DNA of 64,000 nucleotides, taken from positions 20,090 to 84,089 of the forward strand of contig JAHEND010000006.1 in NCBI GenBank assembly GCA_024643325.1, written 5' to 3'. The translations under genes and the position numbers were made by a program. Numbering within the stretch: position 1 is the first letter of the stretch; each line of letters begins with the position of its first letter. Below, piece after piece: positions 1 to 8,542 of this stretch. The DNA is from Sediminicola sp. GTDB taxonomy: Bacteria > Bacteroidota > Bacteroidia > Flavobacteriales > Flavobacteriaceae. A model generated the notes under the pieces. The model worked only from the letters and a program-made list of their open reading frames with translations, was not told the DNA's origin and searched no databases.

Positions 1-676
1 CTATACCTATGAGTTCTCCTTTCTCAAAAAGCAATGCTAAAGTTTTTGGTGCTGTTTCTACTAATGGAGAAGGGTACGCAGCTTCTGGCAAGGGATCTTT
101 AGATCCCAAAGTTTCTACTCCCCCAACTGAAGTTCCCCAAAGTCCCTTGTTGATGGAGTACTTTGCTTTTTCCCAGGAATAGGAGATACCTTTGCTGTTT
201 AGGTAGTTTATTTCTTGTTCTCTACTGAGTTGTAAATCTCTAATAGGTGTAATAATGATTATTTCTGGTGCTAAGACAGAGAAAATAAGGTCAAAACGCA
301 CTTGGTCGTTTCCTGCTCCTGTACTTCCATGTGCTATGTGACTAGCGCCAACATTTTTTGCGTAAGCAATGAGTTCTAAGGCTTGGACAATCCTTTCTGC
401 ACTCACAGATAGCGGATACGTATTGTTTTTCAATACATTACCAAAGATGAGGTATTTCACCACTTTCTGATAGAAAATCTCCACAGCGTCTATGGCCTTA
501 AAGGTGTGAGCTCCTAATGCATGGGCTTTTTCCTTCATATCTTGGAGGTCTGTAGCATTAAAACCTCCTGTATTTACAGTCACGGCGTGCACTTCAAAAC
601 CCATGTCTGCACTTAAATATTGTGCACAGTAAGAGGTGTCTAAACCGCCACTGTATGCTAAAACTAATTTTTTCAT
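1..676 (-). CDS. argG: argininosuccinate synthase, N-terminal part (cut by window edge)
   Basis: Ligates citrulline and aspartate with ATP to argininosuccinate, the penultimate step of arginine synthesis; cytosolic. The ATG is at 676 and the first 225 codons are visible; the remaining C-terminal part (the family is about 400 residues) lies left of the window. The ATP-pyrophosphatase loop AYSGGLDTS spans residues 7-15, and the GSTGAGNDQVRF stretch that shapes the nucleotide/citrulline site lies roughly at residues 115-127. It starts 4 bases after the upstream GNAT gene, so the two are almost certainly co-transcribed, and the rest of an arginine operon may follow to the left. It was read directly from the sequence because the frame is open at the edge. 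Identity is near certain. Confidence 0.96.
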   Translation of the reverse strand, partial: MKKLVLAYSGGLDTSYCAQYLSADMGFEVHAVTVNTGGFNATDLQDMKEKAHALGAHTFKAIDAVEIFYQKVVKYLIFGNVLKNNTYPLSVSAERIVQALELIAYAKNVGASHIAHGSTGAGNDQVRFDLIFSVLAPEIIIITPIRDLQLSREQEINYLNSKGISYSWEKAKYSINKGLWGTSVGGVETLGSKDPLPEAAYPSPLVETAPKTLALLFEKGELIGI

Positions 677-680
677 TTCT

Positions 681-1310
681 TTAATTTTTGTCAGTAGGTG
701 CACTACTGGTATTATTTTTCTTTAAAAACAACTGCTCTTTAATACTTTTTAGACGTTCAAAGGCCTTGGTGTTAAGGGGCTTCTTTTTTATTTTATGCTC
801 ATAAAGCATACCTGTGCACAAACACATTTTTTGGTCTGTCCTTGTGAGTACATCAAAATTCTTACAAGTTTGGCAGCCTTTCCAAAATTCAGGGTCGGTG
901 GTGAGTTCAGAGAAAGTTACTGGCTTATAGCCCAATTCATAATTGATTTTCATCACCGCAAGACCTGTGGTAATTCCAAAAATTTTGGCTTGAGGGAATT
1001 TTTCTAAGGATAGGGCTAATACCGCCTTTTTGATTTTTTTTGCCAAGCCTTGATTTCTATAGTCAGGGTGTACAATAAGACCTGAATTGGCCACAAATTT
1101 CTCATGCCCCCAGACCTCTATGTAGCAAAAACCGGCAAAGATTTCTCCGTCTAACGCAATAATGGCGTTGCCGTTCTGGAGTTTTCTCTGAATATATTCG
1201 GGACTGCGCTTGGCAATTCCAGTGCCTCGAACCAATGCAGAAGCTGCAATAGTCTCGCAAATAATTGGCGCGTACTTAAAATGAGACGCGTTGGCCATTA
1301 TAATTTTCAT
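681..1310 (-). CDS. GNAT-family N-acyltransferase of the arginine operon
   Basis: A 209-residue GNAT acyl-CoA transferase. The acyl-CoA pyrophosphate loop RNQGLA lies at residues 85-90, after the typical beta strand ending VHPDY. Distinctive is a C-terminal cysteine set, CQTC (146-149) and CLC (163-165), which could bind a metal. It lies 4 bases upstream of argG in the same direction. That position suggests it supplies the first step of arginine synthesis (N-acylglutamate formation) in an organism type that often lacks a classical ArgA; this is inference from context. The alternative is an unrelated GNAT enzyme that happens to share the operon. The start is the first ATG (1310); a second ATG four codons in (1298) is equally plausible. 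Confidence 0.75.
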   Translation of the reverse strand: MKIIMANASHFKYAPIICETIAASALVRGTGIAKRSPEYIQRKLQNGNAIIALDGEIFAGFCYIEVWGHEKFVANSGLIVHPDYRNQGLAKKIKKAVLALSLEKFPQAKIFGITTGLAVMKINYELGYKPVTFSELTTDPEFWKGCQTCKNFDVLTRTDQKMCLCTGMLYEHKIKKKPLNTKAFERLKSIKEQLFLKKNNTSSAPTDKN

Positions 1311-1394
1311 GGGCAGTTAATAAAAATAAACAAAAGGATAAATGATTACGCTAGGGGGAATTGGACACACCTAATTCCAAAAAGAAATACACCC

Positions 1395-1592
1395 TTACGG
1401 GCGGCGGCGCCTAGGGGCGGGGACTACCATATTCGAAGCTGCCTCATTGAAAGAAGCGGTATAACCAACACTCAAAGAGGTCGTTGGATTCGAATTAGGA
1501 TATGTAGTATTGTTAATCACTGAACCAAATATAGGTAAAAAAGAATAGCGTTTGCTTTTGAGTACCCTTTTTGGTTTAAAAACTAAACATTT
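1395..1592 (-). other. GC-rich block and startless reading frame (possible gene remnant)
   Basis: The spacer between two leftward transcription units holds an unusual GC-rich run at 1398-1422 (23 of 25 bases are G or C), sharply unlike the AT-rich surroundings. The minus strand is open from 1592 to a stop at 1395-1397 without a usable start. It encodes a Ser/Thr/Asn-rich stretch (about FGSVINNTTYPNSNPTTSL) that ends in an arginine run encoded by the GC-rich part. An imperfect inverted repeat (ggaattgg / ctaattcc) lies next to it at about 1359-1380. This may be a decayed gene end, a transcription or attachment signal, or chance. I do not recognise it. Confidence 0.3.
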
Positions 1593-3139
1593 TTAACAGA
1601 TTCGCTTTTCAAGCGTTTTAATTTAACAATTTCATAGAAAAGGAATCCAAATACTAATACGTATTCTATGGCAATAACCCATAAATTTTCTTTAAACTTT
1701 GGATCTGAGTAGGTTATATAACTTAAAAAGACCGTTCCACTCCAAAGATACGCATACTTTAATCTGGTGAAAATGGCGAGAGCGACTCCAAAGGAAAGGT
1801 ACCAAGGATGTACCGTGGTTGCGACCAATAAATGCCCTGTAAACATGAATAGCATAGAGTTTATGGAAATTTCCAGTACCCTTGGAAATCCCTTGAAATA
1901 AGGATGTACGAGATTTTTTAATCTTACACTAATCGCACGGTGGGGGGTATTTTGTAAATGGACCATCTGTCTCCATTGCCAGAAAAATACAAGCAAGGCT
2001 GTCCCAATAATTAAAAAGGGCAGGATTTTTCCATATGTTAAAATGCTTCTGTAGGCCGAGTGTCCGTTTTCCATGGCAATGGATTTGACTAAATTGTAAA
2101 TGGAGGCATTAAATTCAAAGTTATTAAACCACAAGCCTATGGTTTCCAAATAAGAACTCCAAAATCCATCTTCTAAAAGAGGCCCCCAGAAAATCCCTGC
2201 ACATAACCCTATCCAGCCGCCTAAAATAATCGTTTTTCTAATCCCCAAAGGCAATAAAAGAAACGGAAGGAACAAGATGGGAATTAGTTTGGTCATGATA
2301 GAGAGCGCTATGAGACATCCGCTTAGAAAAAGCCATTTTTTTTGGTAATGAGTCTGCTTGGTCTTATACGGACCTGTAGCAGCTACTCCCTGAATTTGCT
2401 CCAACTGATATTTAATGTGATTTTGTAGCTTTATCAGAGCCCATATGCCTCCTAGAAAAAAGGCAATCATCACCCCTTCTAGGTGAAGATTGCCGCTGAG
2501 TTCTACAATCACTAAAGGATTTAAAAAGTAATAAAAAACCTTCCATTGTGGCTGTCCTAGAAAGGCTAATATGCGGCTACTCAACCCTACAATAAATAGG
2601 TCTGCCAATAGAACAATTACTTTGAAAACCAAAATGGATTTTGGGATGGAATCTCCGCCCACATAGGCGGCTAATCCATAGATATACTGACTAATAGGCG
2701 GGTAATTGGAATAGTGCTTTTGACTCAATTCTCCCATTTTTTCAAAGAGATAGGCGGCATTGGGTACCAATTGGTCTACGGTTACAATAATGTCTTTTGG
2801 GAGGTGAATGTAGGGGTTTATTTGATGGATGAGTAAATGCCCATCCCATATATATCTATAAAAATCTTGAGATAGTTCAGGTGTTCCAGCAAACAGTAAT
2901 ATACGGTATATAACCCCTGCCACTAAAAGCATGCGAAAAATAAGTGTGTTTCCTTTAGAGGTAAAATGTGCTGTTGTGATGTTTAATACTTGGTACGATA
3001 AGGCAAACAATGCAGTGGCTAAACCAATGAGTTTTACCGATTCTGTCCGTTCTAAATCATAGCCAAAACTCCAGTAAAACAATCCTATGATTAATAGGAG
3101 TGATAGAGGGTATAGATAAAGCTTTAAAAAAGAGTACAT
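1583..3139 (-). CDS. GT-C type integral membrane glycosyltransferase (GT87/DUF2029-like)
   Basis: A 518-residue protein, almost entirely hydrophobic with roughly 11-13 membrane segments. The loop after the second or third segment carries an acidic/aromatic motif DFYRYIWDG (residues 92-100) followed by NPY (108-110). This pattern is seen in polyprenol-phosphate-sugar dependent GT-C mannosyltransferases. It would transfer a sugar from a lipid carrier to a glycan or lipid on the outer face of the inner membrane. It is the last gene of a three-gene operon, 2 bases after the CslA-like GT2 gene; the first gene probably makes the lipid-linked sugar. Donor and acceptor cannot be read from the sequence. 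Confidence 0.75.
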   Translation of the reverse strand: MYSFLKLYLYPLSLLLIIGLFYWSFGYDLERTESVKLIGLATALFALSYQVLNITTAHFTSKGNTLIFRMLLVAGVIYRILLFAGTPELSQDFYRYIWDGHLLIHQINPYIHLPKDIIVTVDQLVPNAAYLFEKMGELSQKHYSNYPPISQYIYGLAAYVGGDSIPKSILVFKVIVLLADLFIVGLSSRILAFLGQPQWKVFYYFLNPLVIVELSGNLHLEGVMIAFFLGGIWALIKLQNHIKYQLEQIQGVAATGPYKTKQTHYQKKWLFLSGCLIALSIMTKLIPILFLPFLLLPLGIRKTIILGGWIGLCAGIFWGPLLEDGFWSSYLETIGLWFNNFEFNASIYNLVKSIAMENGHSAYRSILTYGKILPFLIIGTALLVFFWQWRQMVHLQNTPHRAISVRLKNLVHPYFKGFPRVLEISINSMLFMFTGHLLVATTVHPWYLSFGVALAIFTRLKYAYLWSGTVFLSYITYSDPKFKENLWVIAIEYVLVFGFLFYEIVKLKRLKSESVKNV

Positions 3140-3141
3140 GC

Positions 3142-4626
3142 CTATATTTTAGCGCTTAAGGACTTGAAAAATACAAATCCGAAGCCTAAAAACAGCATAA
3201 AATGAAAAGGAAATAATCCAAAATCGTTAAGAGGAACAGCTATATACATCCCGTAAAAGAAATAGCACATAAGCAATCCTTCCAAAATTACATTGGGAGA
3301 AATTTTCTTGGATAAGTATTGGTTGCCCTTCCAAGAGTCTTTAATGGAATTAATATTGAATTTTGGTGTTCTTACAAATTCAGAGCGCTTCCCTGTATGA
3401 CCCTCCAAAACTGCCAATGAGTTGTGTAGTGAAAATCCTAATGCCACTGAAAAGAAGGTGAAGAATAAGCCAATGTATTGTAAAAAGTGCTCTATTCCTT
3501 TACCTTGAATGTTTTTATAGGTAAACCAATAGCAAATAAAAAGGATAATGGTACTGACAATGAAAAAACTAGTGACTTCAAATACCCAAGCCAATTCAGG
3601 AAAGATACTTTTTATATACATCATAGGGATGCTTAAAACTGCTACAGTGAAAACACATAAGAACATAGAAGAGTTCAAGAGGTGCATAACCCCATGGAAT
3701 TTGGTTTTCCAATTTAAATGAGGTGCACGCAATACCTTACCCACCGATTTTCTGAAATTTTCTGCCCCACCTTTATTCCATCTAAATTGTTGGGAACGAG
3801 CAGCGCTTATGACTACAGGCAATTCAGCAGGAGTCTCTACTTCTTCTAAATATTTAAATCGCCAATTTTTTAATTGAGCCCTATAAGAAAGATCTAAATC
3901 CTCGGTTAAAGTGTCTCCTTCCCAGTTTCCAGCGTCCACAATACATTCTTTTCTCCAAATTCCAGCGGTACCATTGAAATTAATAAAATGCCCTTGGGCA
4001 TTTCTTCCTACCTGTTCTAGGGTGAAATGGGCGTCCAAGGCAAAGGCTTGAATTCTGGTCAATATAGAGTAATCTCTATTAATGTGCCCCCATCTGGTTT
4101 GCACTACCCCAATATCTTCACTTCCAAAGTGAGGGACCGTTTGCAGTAACCAGTCTTTTTTAGGCAAGAAATCTGCGTCGAATATAGCAATAAGACTTCC
4201 TTTAGCCACTGAAAGACCTTCTTTAAGTGCGCCTGCTTTATACCCTTCTCTATTGGTTCTTCTCACATGCACAATGTCTAAGCCTTTATCTTGAAGCCCT
4301 TTAATGAGTGAGGCTGTTTTTTCTACAGATGCATCGGTAGAGTCATCTAGGACTTGAATTTCCAGACGATCCTTAGGGTATTCCATTAAGGCTATGTTTT
4401 CGAGCAAACGCTCTACCACATAGGCTTCATTATAAATAGGTAGTTGAACAGTCACATAAGGCACCAATTCTTTTTTGCTCAAATCTATCAAGAGGCCATG
4501 GGTGCCACTTTTTTTGTGTTTTAAGTAGTTAAATAGCAAATTGAGTTGTGCTAAACTGTAAAAGAATACCAACAGTAAAGCGAGTGTATATAGGGATATA
4601 ATCAGATAGGCTAACGGGTATTCCAT
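3142..4626 (-). CDS. processive GT2 glycosyltransferase, CslA/cellulose-synthase-like
   Basis: A 494-residue membrane GT2 enzyme. An N-terminal membrane segment (about 5-30) is followed by a cytosolic GT-A domain with all four synthase signatures: D94-D95, the D-A-D triad at 150-152, T-E-D at 241-243, and Q-x-x-R-W at 279-283. A C-terminal bundle of about four or five membrane segments follows. This layout and length fit the bacterial relatives of plant CslA mannan synthases and ceramide glucosyltransferase-type enzymes, which polymerise hexose from a nucleotide sugar while passing the chain across the membrane. It is the middle gene of the GT operon, with 1-2 base spacers on each side. A mannan- or glucan-like product is inference; the nearby GH113-like hydrolase makes beta-mannan the leading guess. 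Confidence 0.8.
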   Translation of the reverse strand: MEYPLAYLIISLYTLALLLVFFYSLAQLNLLFNYLKHKKSGTHGLLIDLSKKELVPYVTVQLPIYNEAYVVERLLENIALMEYPKDRLEIQVLDDSTDASVEKTASLIKGLQDKGLDIVHVRRTNREGYKAGALKEGLSVAKGSLIAIFDADFLPKKDWLLQTVPHFGSEDIGVVQTRWGHINRDYSILTRIQAFALDAHFTLEQVGRNAQGHFINFNGTAGIWRKECIVDAGNWEGDTLTEDLDLSYRAQLKNWRFKYLEEVETPAELPVVISAARSQQFRWNKGGAENFRKSVGKVLRAPHLNWKTKFHGVMHLLNSSMFLCVFTVAVLSIPMMYIKSIFPELAWVFEVTSFFIVSTIILFICYWFTYKNIQGKGIEHFLQYIGLFFTFFSVALGFSLHNSLAVLEGHTGKRSEFVRTPKFNINSIKDSWKGNQYLSKKISPNVILEGLLMCYFFYGMYIAVPLNDFGLFPFHFMLFLGFGFVFFKSLSAKI

Positions 4627-4627
4627 A

Positions 4628-5323
4628 TTACTTGAAACTGTATTTAAAAATCCAACCCAGGATCTTTACGCCGGCAAATATAGTGCCTTTTACAGTTCCT
4701 GACACCTTAGAGACCCCAATTCTTTTTTTATATCTCACTCCTATTTCTCTGTATTTTAAACGGTTGCGAAGTGCTTTTAGTTGCATTTCTACGGTCCAAC
4801 CGTAGGTGGTGTCGGACATATTCATGTCTAGTAATCGCTTGTATTTTATGGCTCTAAAAGGCCCTAAGTCTGTAAATGTAGCCCCAAAAAAGAGCTTCAT
4901 GAGTGTGCAAGCTAAGGCGTTTCCAAATACTTGTTGCGGTGTCATACTCCCTGCTTCTCTAAGTGCTTTTTGGCGCGCACCGACTACAAAGTCAAGGTCT
5001 TCTTCTATAATAGGCGTTACTAGATCCAATAGCTCTTCTGGGTAATCTGAATAATCGCCATCTAAAAAAACGACAATGTCTGGGGGTACTTCCAATCCAG
5101 CCACATAGTCCATTCCTTTTAGGCAGGCGTGGCCATAACCCATTTGGTTTTCTGTGATTACGGTAGCACCTGCTTTTTTGGCTACCGCTACCGTCTCATC
5201 TGTAGAGCGATTATTCACCACAATGACTTCACTTACTATAGTAGGAATTTCAGCAAGAACCAAACCTATGGATTTGGCCTCGTTATAGGCAGGAATAATC
5301 ACAATAATTTTAGGATAAGTCAT
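4628..5323 (-). CDS. GT2 glycosyltransferase, polyprenyl-phosphate hexosyltransferase (DPM1-like)
   Basis: A 231-residue soluble GT2 enzyme without membrane segments. The nucleotide-sugar site is visible as PAYNEA (11-16) and the metal-binding DGD (88-90). The conserved DLGPFRAIK region (152-160) is typical of the DPM1/DPG-like group, which loads a hexose from GDP- or UDP-sugar onto polyprenyl phosphate. It is the first gene of the three-gene GT operon, and a good promoter box (TAGTTTTG, 5385-5392) lies upstream. A simple model is that it makes the lipid-linked donor for the GT-C enzyme at the operon's end. Sugar identity is unknown. Confidence 0.82.
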   Translation of the reverse strand: MTYPKIIVIIPAYNEAKSIGLVLAEIPTIVSEVIVVNNRSTDETVAVAKKAGATVITENQMGYGHACLKGMDYVAGLEVPPDIVVFLDGDYSDYPEELLDLVTPIIEEDLDFVVGARQKALREAGSMTPQQVFGNALACTLMKLFFGATFTDLGPFRAIKYKRLLDMNMSDTTYGWTVEMQLKALRNRLKYREIGVRYKKRIGVSKVSGTVKGTIFAGVKILGWIFKYSFK

Positions 5324-5384
5324 GGCTTAAAGATATTTAGACTAACGATCATTAAAATAAAATTTTATTTGTGGTTTTTGGATC

Positions 5385-5392
5385 CAAAACTA
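5385..5392 (-). promoter_or_regulatory. promoter -7 box for the GT operon
   Basis: On the minus strand this reads TAGTTTTG, an exact fit to the Bacteroidota consensus TAnnTTTG. It lies 61 bases before the ATG of the DPM1-like gene. No convincing -33 TTG is seen at the usual spacing. It implies that the GT operon is transcribed separately from the redox genes to its right. Confidence 0.5.
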
Positions 5393-5476
5393 TAGTGAGC
5401 GAACCCTAACATTTTTGCATCTGTAGTAGTAAAACATAAAGCGCTTTAAAATTAGGTTGTTTAAACATAAGAAGCT

Positions 5477-7093
5477 TTATTTTTTATGGAGCAAATCGAT
5501 CAGTGAAACGTCATTCCCTAGAAGTATCTCTGTTGGATTAATTCTTCCATCTTCAGGTCCCTGCTCTAACTTTAAAACACCTCTAGGGCACACTGCAGAG
5601 CAGACCCCGCAACCCACACAACTGGAGCGCACAATATTTTCTCCTTTTTGAGCGTAGGCCCGAACATCTATACCCATTTCACAATAGGTGCTGCAGTTTC
5701 CACAAGAAATGCATTGCCCTCCATTGGTGGTAATTCTAAACCTGGATTTGAATCGTTGCACAAAGCCTAAATAAGCCGCAAGCGGACAGCCAAAACGACA
5801 CCATACCCTGTTACCGAAAATAGGGTAGAATCCAGTGCCAATAACACCGGCGAAAATAGCGCCTATTAAAAAACTGTAGGTGTTTTGAATGGACTGTGTT
5901 CGAATACCCATTAGGCTGGAATGACCCGTAAAAAAACTGTAGAGTGTAGCGGCTGTCATGATCACTGCAAAGACCAATACCCCATGTACCAACCAACGCT
6001 CTACTTTCCATGAAAAAAGAGACTTACTGGAATGTTGTCTATAAGGATCTCCCAAGGTTTCTGCTAAACCACCGCAGCCACAAACCCAAGAGCAGTACCA
6101 TCTTTTTCCAAAAAAGTACACCATTACTGGAACCACCACAAGGGTTAGTACAATTCCCCAAACCAGAATGAATAATCCAAACCCGCCGGAATTTATAAGT
6201 TTGTTGAGGTTCCAACTAAAAAAGAAATCATAATCTAGGGGGAAGGCATTCTTAAAATCGGTCGCAGGAAGTTGTAAACGGGTCATGATTTCTGGAATGA
6301 GAAAGGCAAAAACAATCTGAAAAAACAGTACAGAGGTCGTTCTCAAAAGCTGATAATTCACATGTCTATACTTAATATACATCCTAATAGCCATCACCAC
6401 CATGACCACACAATACATAAACCCATACACAAACCAATGGCTTGCAGCTCCCCCATTAAGAGCATAGGAAATGGGATCCAATAATAGCGTCCAGTGAATG
6501 GCGTAATGAGGCGCAAAATAAAGTAGTAAATAAAAACTGACTAAATAAGCAAACACCCCCCAAGCAATAAGCCCTCTGCTGGTGCTACTCTGCTTATAAA
6601 TACCATTATTTTTGATCCCTTTAGGCCCTTCAGTAATCACTTGAGGGACTATAAATAAAAGGGCGCCTAAAACACCTAGTCCAAAACTAAGCCAGAAAAA
6701 TAGCAGGCTGTTTTCTGCTACTAGGCCTTTGGCCGATGCCTTTCCCAAAACAAATGCCAAGTCCTTTGGGTTGCTGTATATTATATAACCATAGGCTTCC
6801 TTCCTTTCAGCTTTGGTAGACCCTTTCTTTTTTGAAGCCGCCCTGTGAACGGTGTTAGTGCTTTCAACAACCACTGACAAAGAAGTTTTAAGTTCGTTTA
6901 TGTTTTTAAATGATCTGTTTGTGAGGGCCTCTATAGCAATGGACTCAAAAACCTTAGATGTAATCCCCTTTTCTGCCATTAATGTAGTGAGCTGTGCTTT
7001 GTTCGGACTAAAATGACCGACAAAAACAGTGCTGCTGAAGGTAAAAAGCCCCATTAAAAACAATACAATACCTAATTGTTGAACACGTCTCAT
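5477..7093 (-). CDS. membrane polyferredoxin (NapH/NosR-type 4Fe-4S protein)
   Basis: A 538-residue inner-membrane iron-sulfur protein. An N-terminal anchor and a periplasmic segment of about 100 residues are followed by several membrane helices. Two cysteine motifs sit near the membrane, CSWVCGC (334-340) and WCRFGCP (431-437), as in NapH, NosR and YccM proteins. Two C-terminal ferredoxin clusters follow: C461-C464-C467-C471 and C492-C495-C498-C502. Such proteins pass electrons from quinol or flavin to a periplasmic or membrane acceptor. The gene starts inside the last codons of the FAD oxidoreductase gene (4-base overlap), so the pair likely forms one electron-transfer module. The final acceptor is unknown; no nos, nap or nqr genes are in view. 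Confidence 0.82.
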   Translation of the reverse strand: MRRVQQLGIVLFLMGLFTFSSTVFVGHFSPNKAQLTTLMAEKGITSKVFESIAIEALTNRSFKNINELKTSLSVVVESTNTVHRAASKKKGSTKAERKEAYGYIIYSNPKDLAFVLGKASAKGLVAENSLLFFWLSFGLGVLGALLFIVPQVITEGPKGIKNNGIYKQSSTSRGLIAWGVFAYLVSFYLLLYFAPHYAIHWTLLLDPISYALNGGAASHWFVYGFMYCVVMVVMAIRMYIKYRHVNYQLLRTTSVLFFQIVFAFLIPEIMTRLQLPATDFKNAFPLDYDFFFSWNLNKLINSGGFGLFILVWGIVLTLVVVPVMVYFFGKRWYCSWVCGCGGLAETLGDPYRQHSSKSLFSWKVERWLVHGVLVFAVIMTAATLYSFFTGHSSLMGIRTQSIQNTYSFLIGAIFAGVIGTGFYPIFGNRVWCRFGCPLAAYLGFVQRFKSRFRITTNGGQCISCGNCSTYCEMGIDVRAYAQKGENIVRSSCVGCGVCSAVCPRGVLKLEQGPEDGRINPTEILLGNDVSLIDLLHKK

Positions 7094-8448
7094 AGACTTT
7101 TTTTAAAGGGGTTTAAAATTCGTGACCAATTTTTTTTCAGGGGCTGGAGTGTTTTGCCAAACGTTTTTTGGTAGGTGTCCAAAAGCTCAGGGAGTTGATT
7201 TTTAGTGAATTCTGGATCAAAAAGCGCATCGGCCCAATGGGCCAAAACATATTCAAGTGTCCTTTGCTCTGTGAGCCAGCCATCCAACACCACATGCCTG
7301 AGCCTCATGCCAAAACTGTTTACCCCCAATAAGACTTGGCTGTCTTTGTGGTATGCCAGACAGAGTGCTATATTTTCAGTAGTATGCTGCCAATGAAAAT
7401 GTGCCTCGTACTCCGGTTTTCTGTGGTCTGAATTGACCCAGCCGTAGGTTTGGTATTCCACCTCAAAAAATTTAGCAGAATTAAACCAATGGCCTGGTTT
7501 ATAGGCGATTTTATTTCCACATATGGTTTGAGCAAGGGTTTCGCCCATCATTCTTCCGGTGTACCACGCGGTTTCAATGGGCTTTCTTTGCCCACTTACC
7601 TCCGTTTGTTGCGCGCAGTCCCCAATAGCATAAATTCCCGGAATATTTGTTTCTAAATACTTATTTACAAGGACCCCCTTGTCTGTATGGATAGAGCTGT
7701 TTTTTATGAAATCTATATTGGGTTGTACTCCTGTGGCTATGCCCACAAGATCACAATCAATGTGTTCATTATGGTTTGTAAGTATTGATTTTACCCTGCC
7801 GTTGCTTTCTCCAAAAACTTCTTTTAGTTCGGTATTCAGCCTTAGTTCTATACCCTGAGATAGGATGTGTTTGTTGAGTAATTTGGCGTTTTTTATAGGC
7901 AATACCCCTTCCCAGAAATTTTGTTCCCGTACTAAAAAAGTCACAGGGATGTGTCTGCTGTGTAGCATTTCTGCCAATTCAATTCCAATGAGTCCGCCGC
8001 CAACCACAATAGCTCTTTTACAGACTTGCGCATTTGGGGCGTTGGCTTCTAAAAGATCCAAATCTCTTTTGTGATAGAGGCCTTGTACCCCTTTTAATTC
8101 TTGCCCGGGCCACTGGAAGAATGTTGGTTTGGACCCTGTGGCAATAATCAGTTTGTCATAGGGAATAGGATCTAAGGATTTTAACTGTAATAATTTGTTT
8201 TCAGTATCTATTTGGGTTACATGATCTTGAATGAGATCTATTCGATTCTTTTCCCAAAACCAATCTTCATAGGGTTTGGTGTGTTCAAAAGTCATATGGC
8301 CCATGTATACATACATAAGCGCCGTTCTAGAAAAGAAATGAGGGCTCTCTGAAGAAACAACCCTAATTGCAGCATCGGAATTTTTTCTAATATGCCTGGC
8401 GGCTGTAATTCCTGCGATTCCATTTCCTATAATGACTACTTGTTCCAT
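7090..8448 (-). CDS. FAD-dependent pyridine-nucleotide oxidoreductase
   Basis: A 452-residue two-dinucleotide-fold flavoprotein. The FAD loop GNGIAG is at residues 8-13, IIATGSKP follows at about 101-108, the NAD(P)H loop GGGLIGIE is at 150-157, and the flavin-ribityl motif AIGD is at about 275. The C-terminal 130 residues do not look like a thioredoxin-reductase or classical dimerisation domain. The family covers NADH-dependent rubredoxin/ferredoxin and nitrite reductase-like subunits. The 4-base overlap with the downstream polyferredoxin indicates translational coupling and suggests that it feeds NAD(P)H electrons into that membrane protein. The region upstream (8449-8542) is shared with the divergent GH113-like gene. 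Confidence 0.82.
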   Translation of the reverse strand: MEQVVIIGNGIAGITAARHIRKNSDAAIRVVSSESPHFFSRTALMYVYMGHMTFEHTKPYEDWFWEKNRIDLIQDHVTQIDTENKLLQLKSLDPIPYDKLIIATGSKPTFFQWPGQELKGVQGLYHKRDLDLLEANAPNAQVCKRAIVVGGGLIGIELAEMLHSRHIPVTFLVREQNFWEGVLPIKNAKLLNKHILSQGIELRLNTELKEVFGESNGRVKSILTNHNEHIDCDLVGIATGVQPNIDFIKNSSIHTDKGVLVNKYLETNIPGIYAIGDCAQQTEVSGQRKPIETAWYTGRMMGETLAQTICGNKIAYKPGHWFNSAKFFEVEYQTYGWVNSDHRKPEYEAHFHWQHTTENIALCLAYHKDSQVLLGVNSFGMRLRHVVLDGWLTEQRTLEYVLAHWADALFDPEFTKNQLPELLDTYQKTFGKTLQPLKKNWSRILNPFKKSL

Positions 8449-8542
8449 ATATACGGTATCCCTGAATTAAATTTTAAGGATTCAATCTGTTGTTGTTCGC
8501 CAATTGTTCCTGTAAATATCCTACTTTTAAAATAAAAAAGCC

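Noticed and set aside
1281..1523. 80-codon plus-strand frame over the GC-rich block
   Set aside because: The start lies inside the antisense GNAT gene, the composition (Arg/Ile/Gly-rich) looks random, and no domain is seen.
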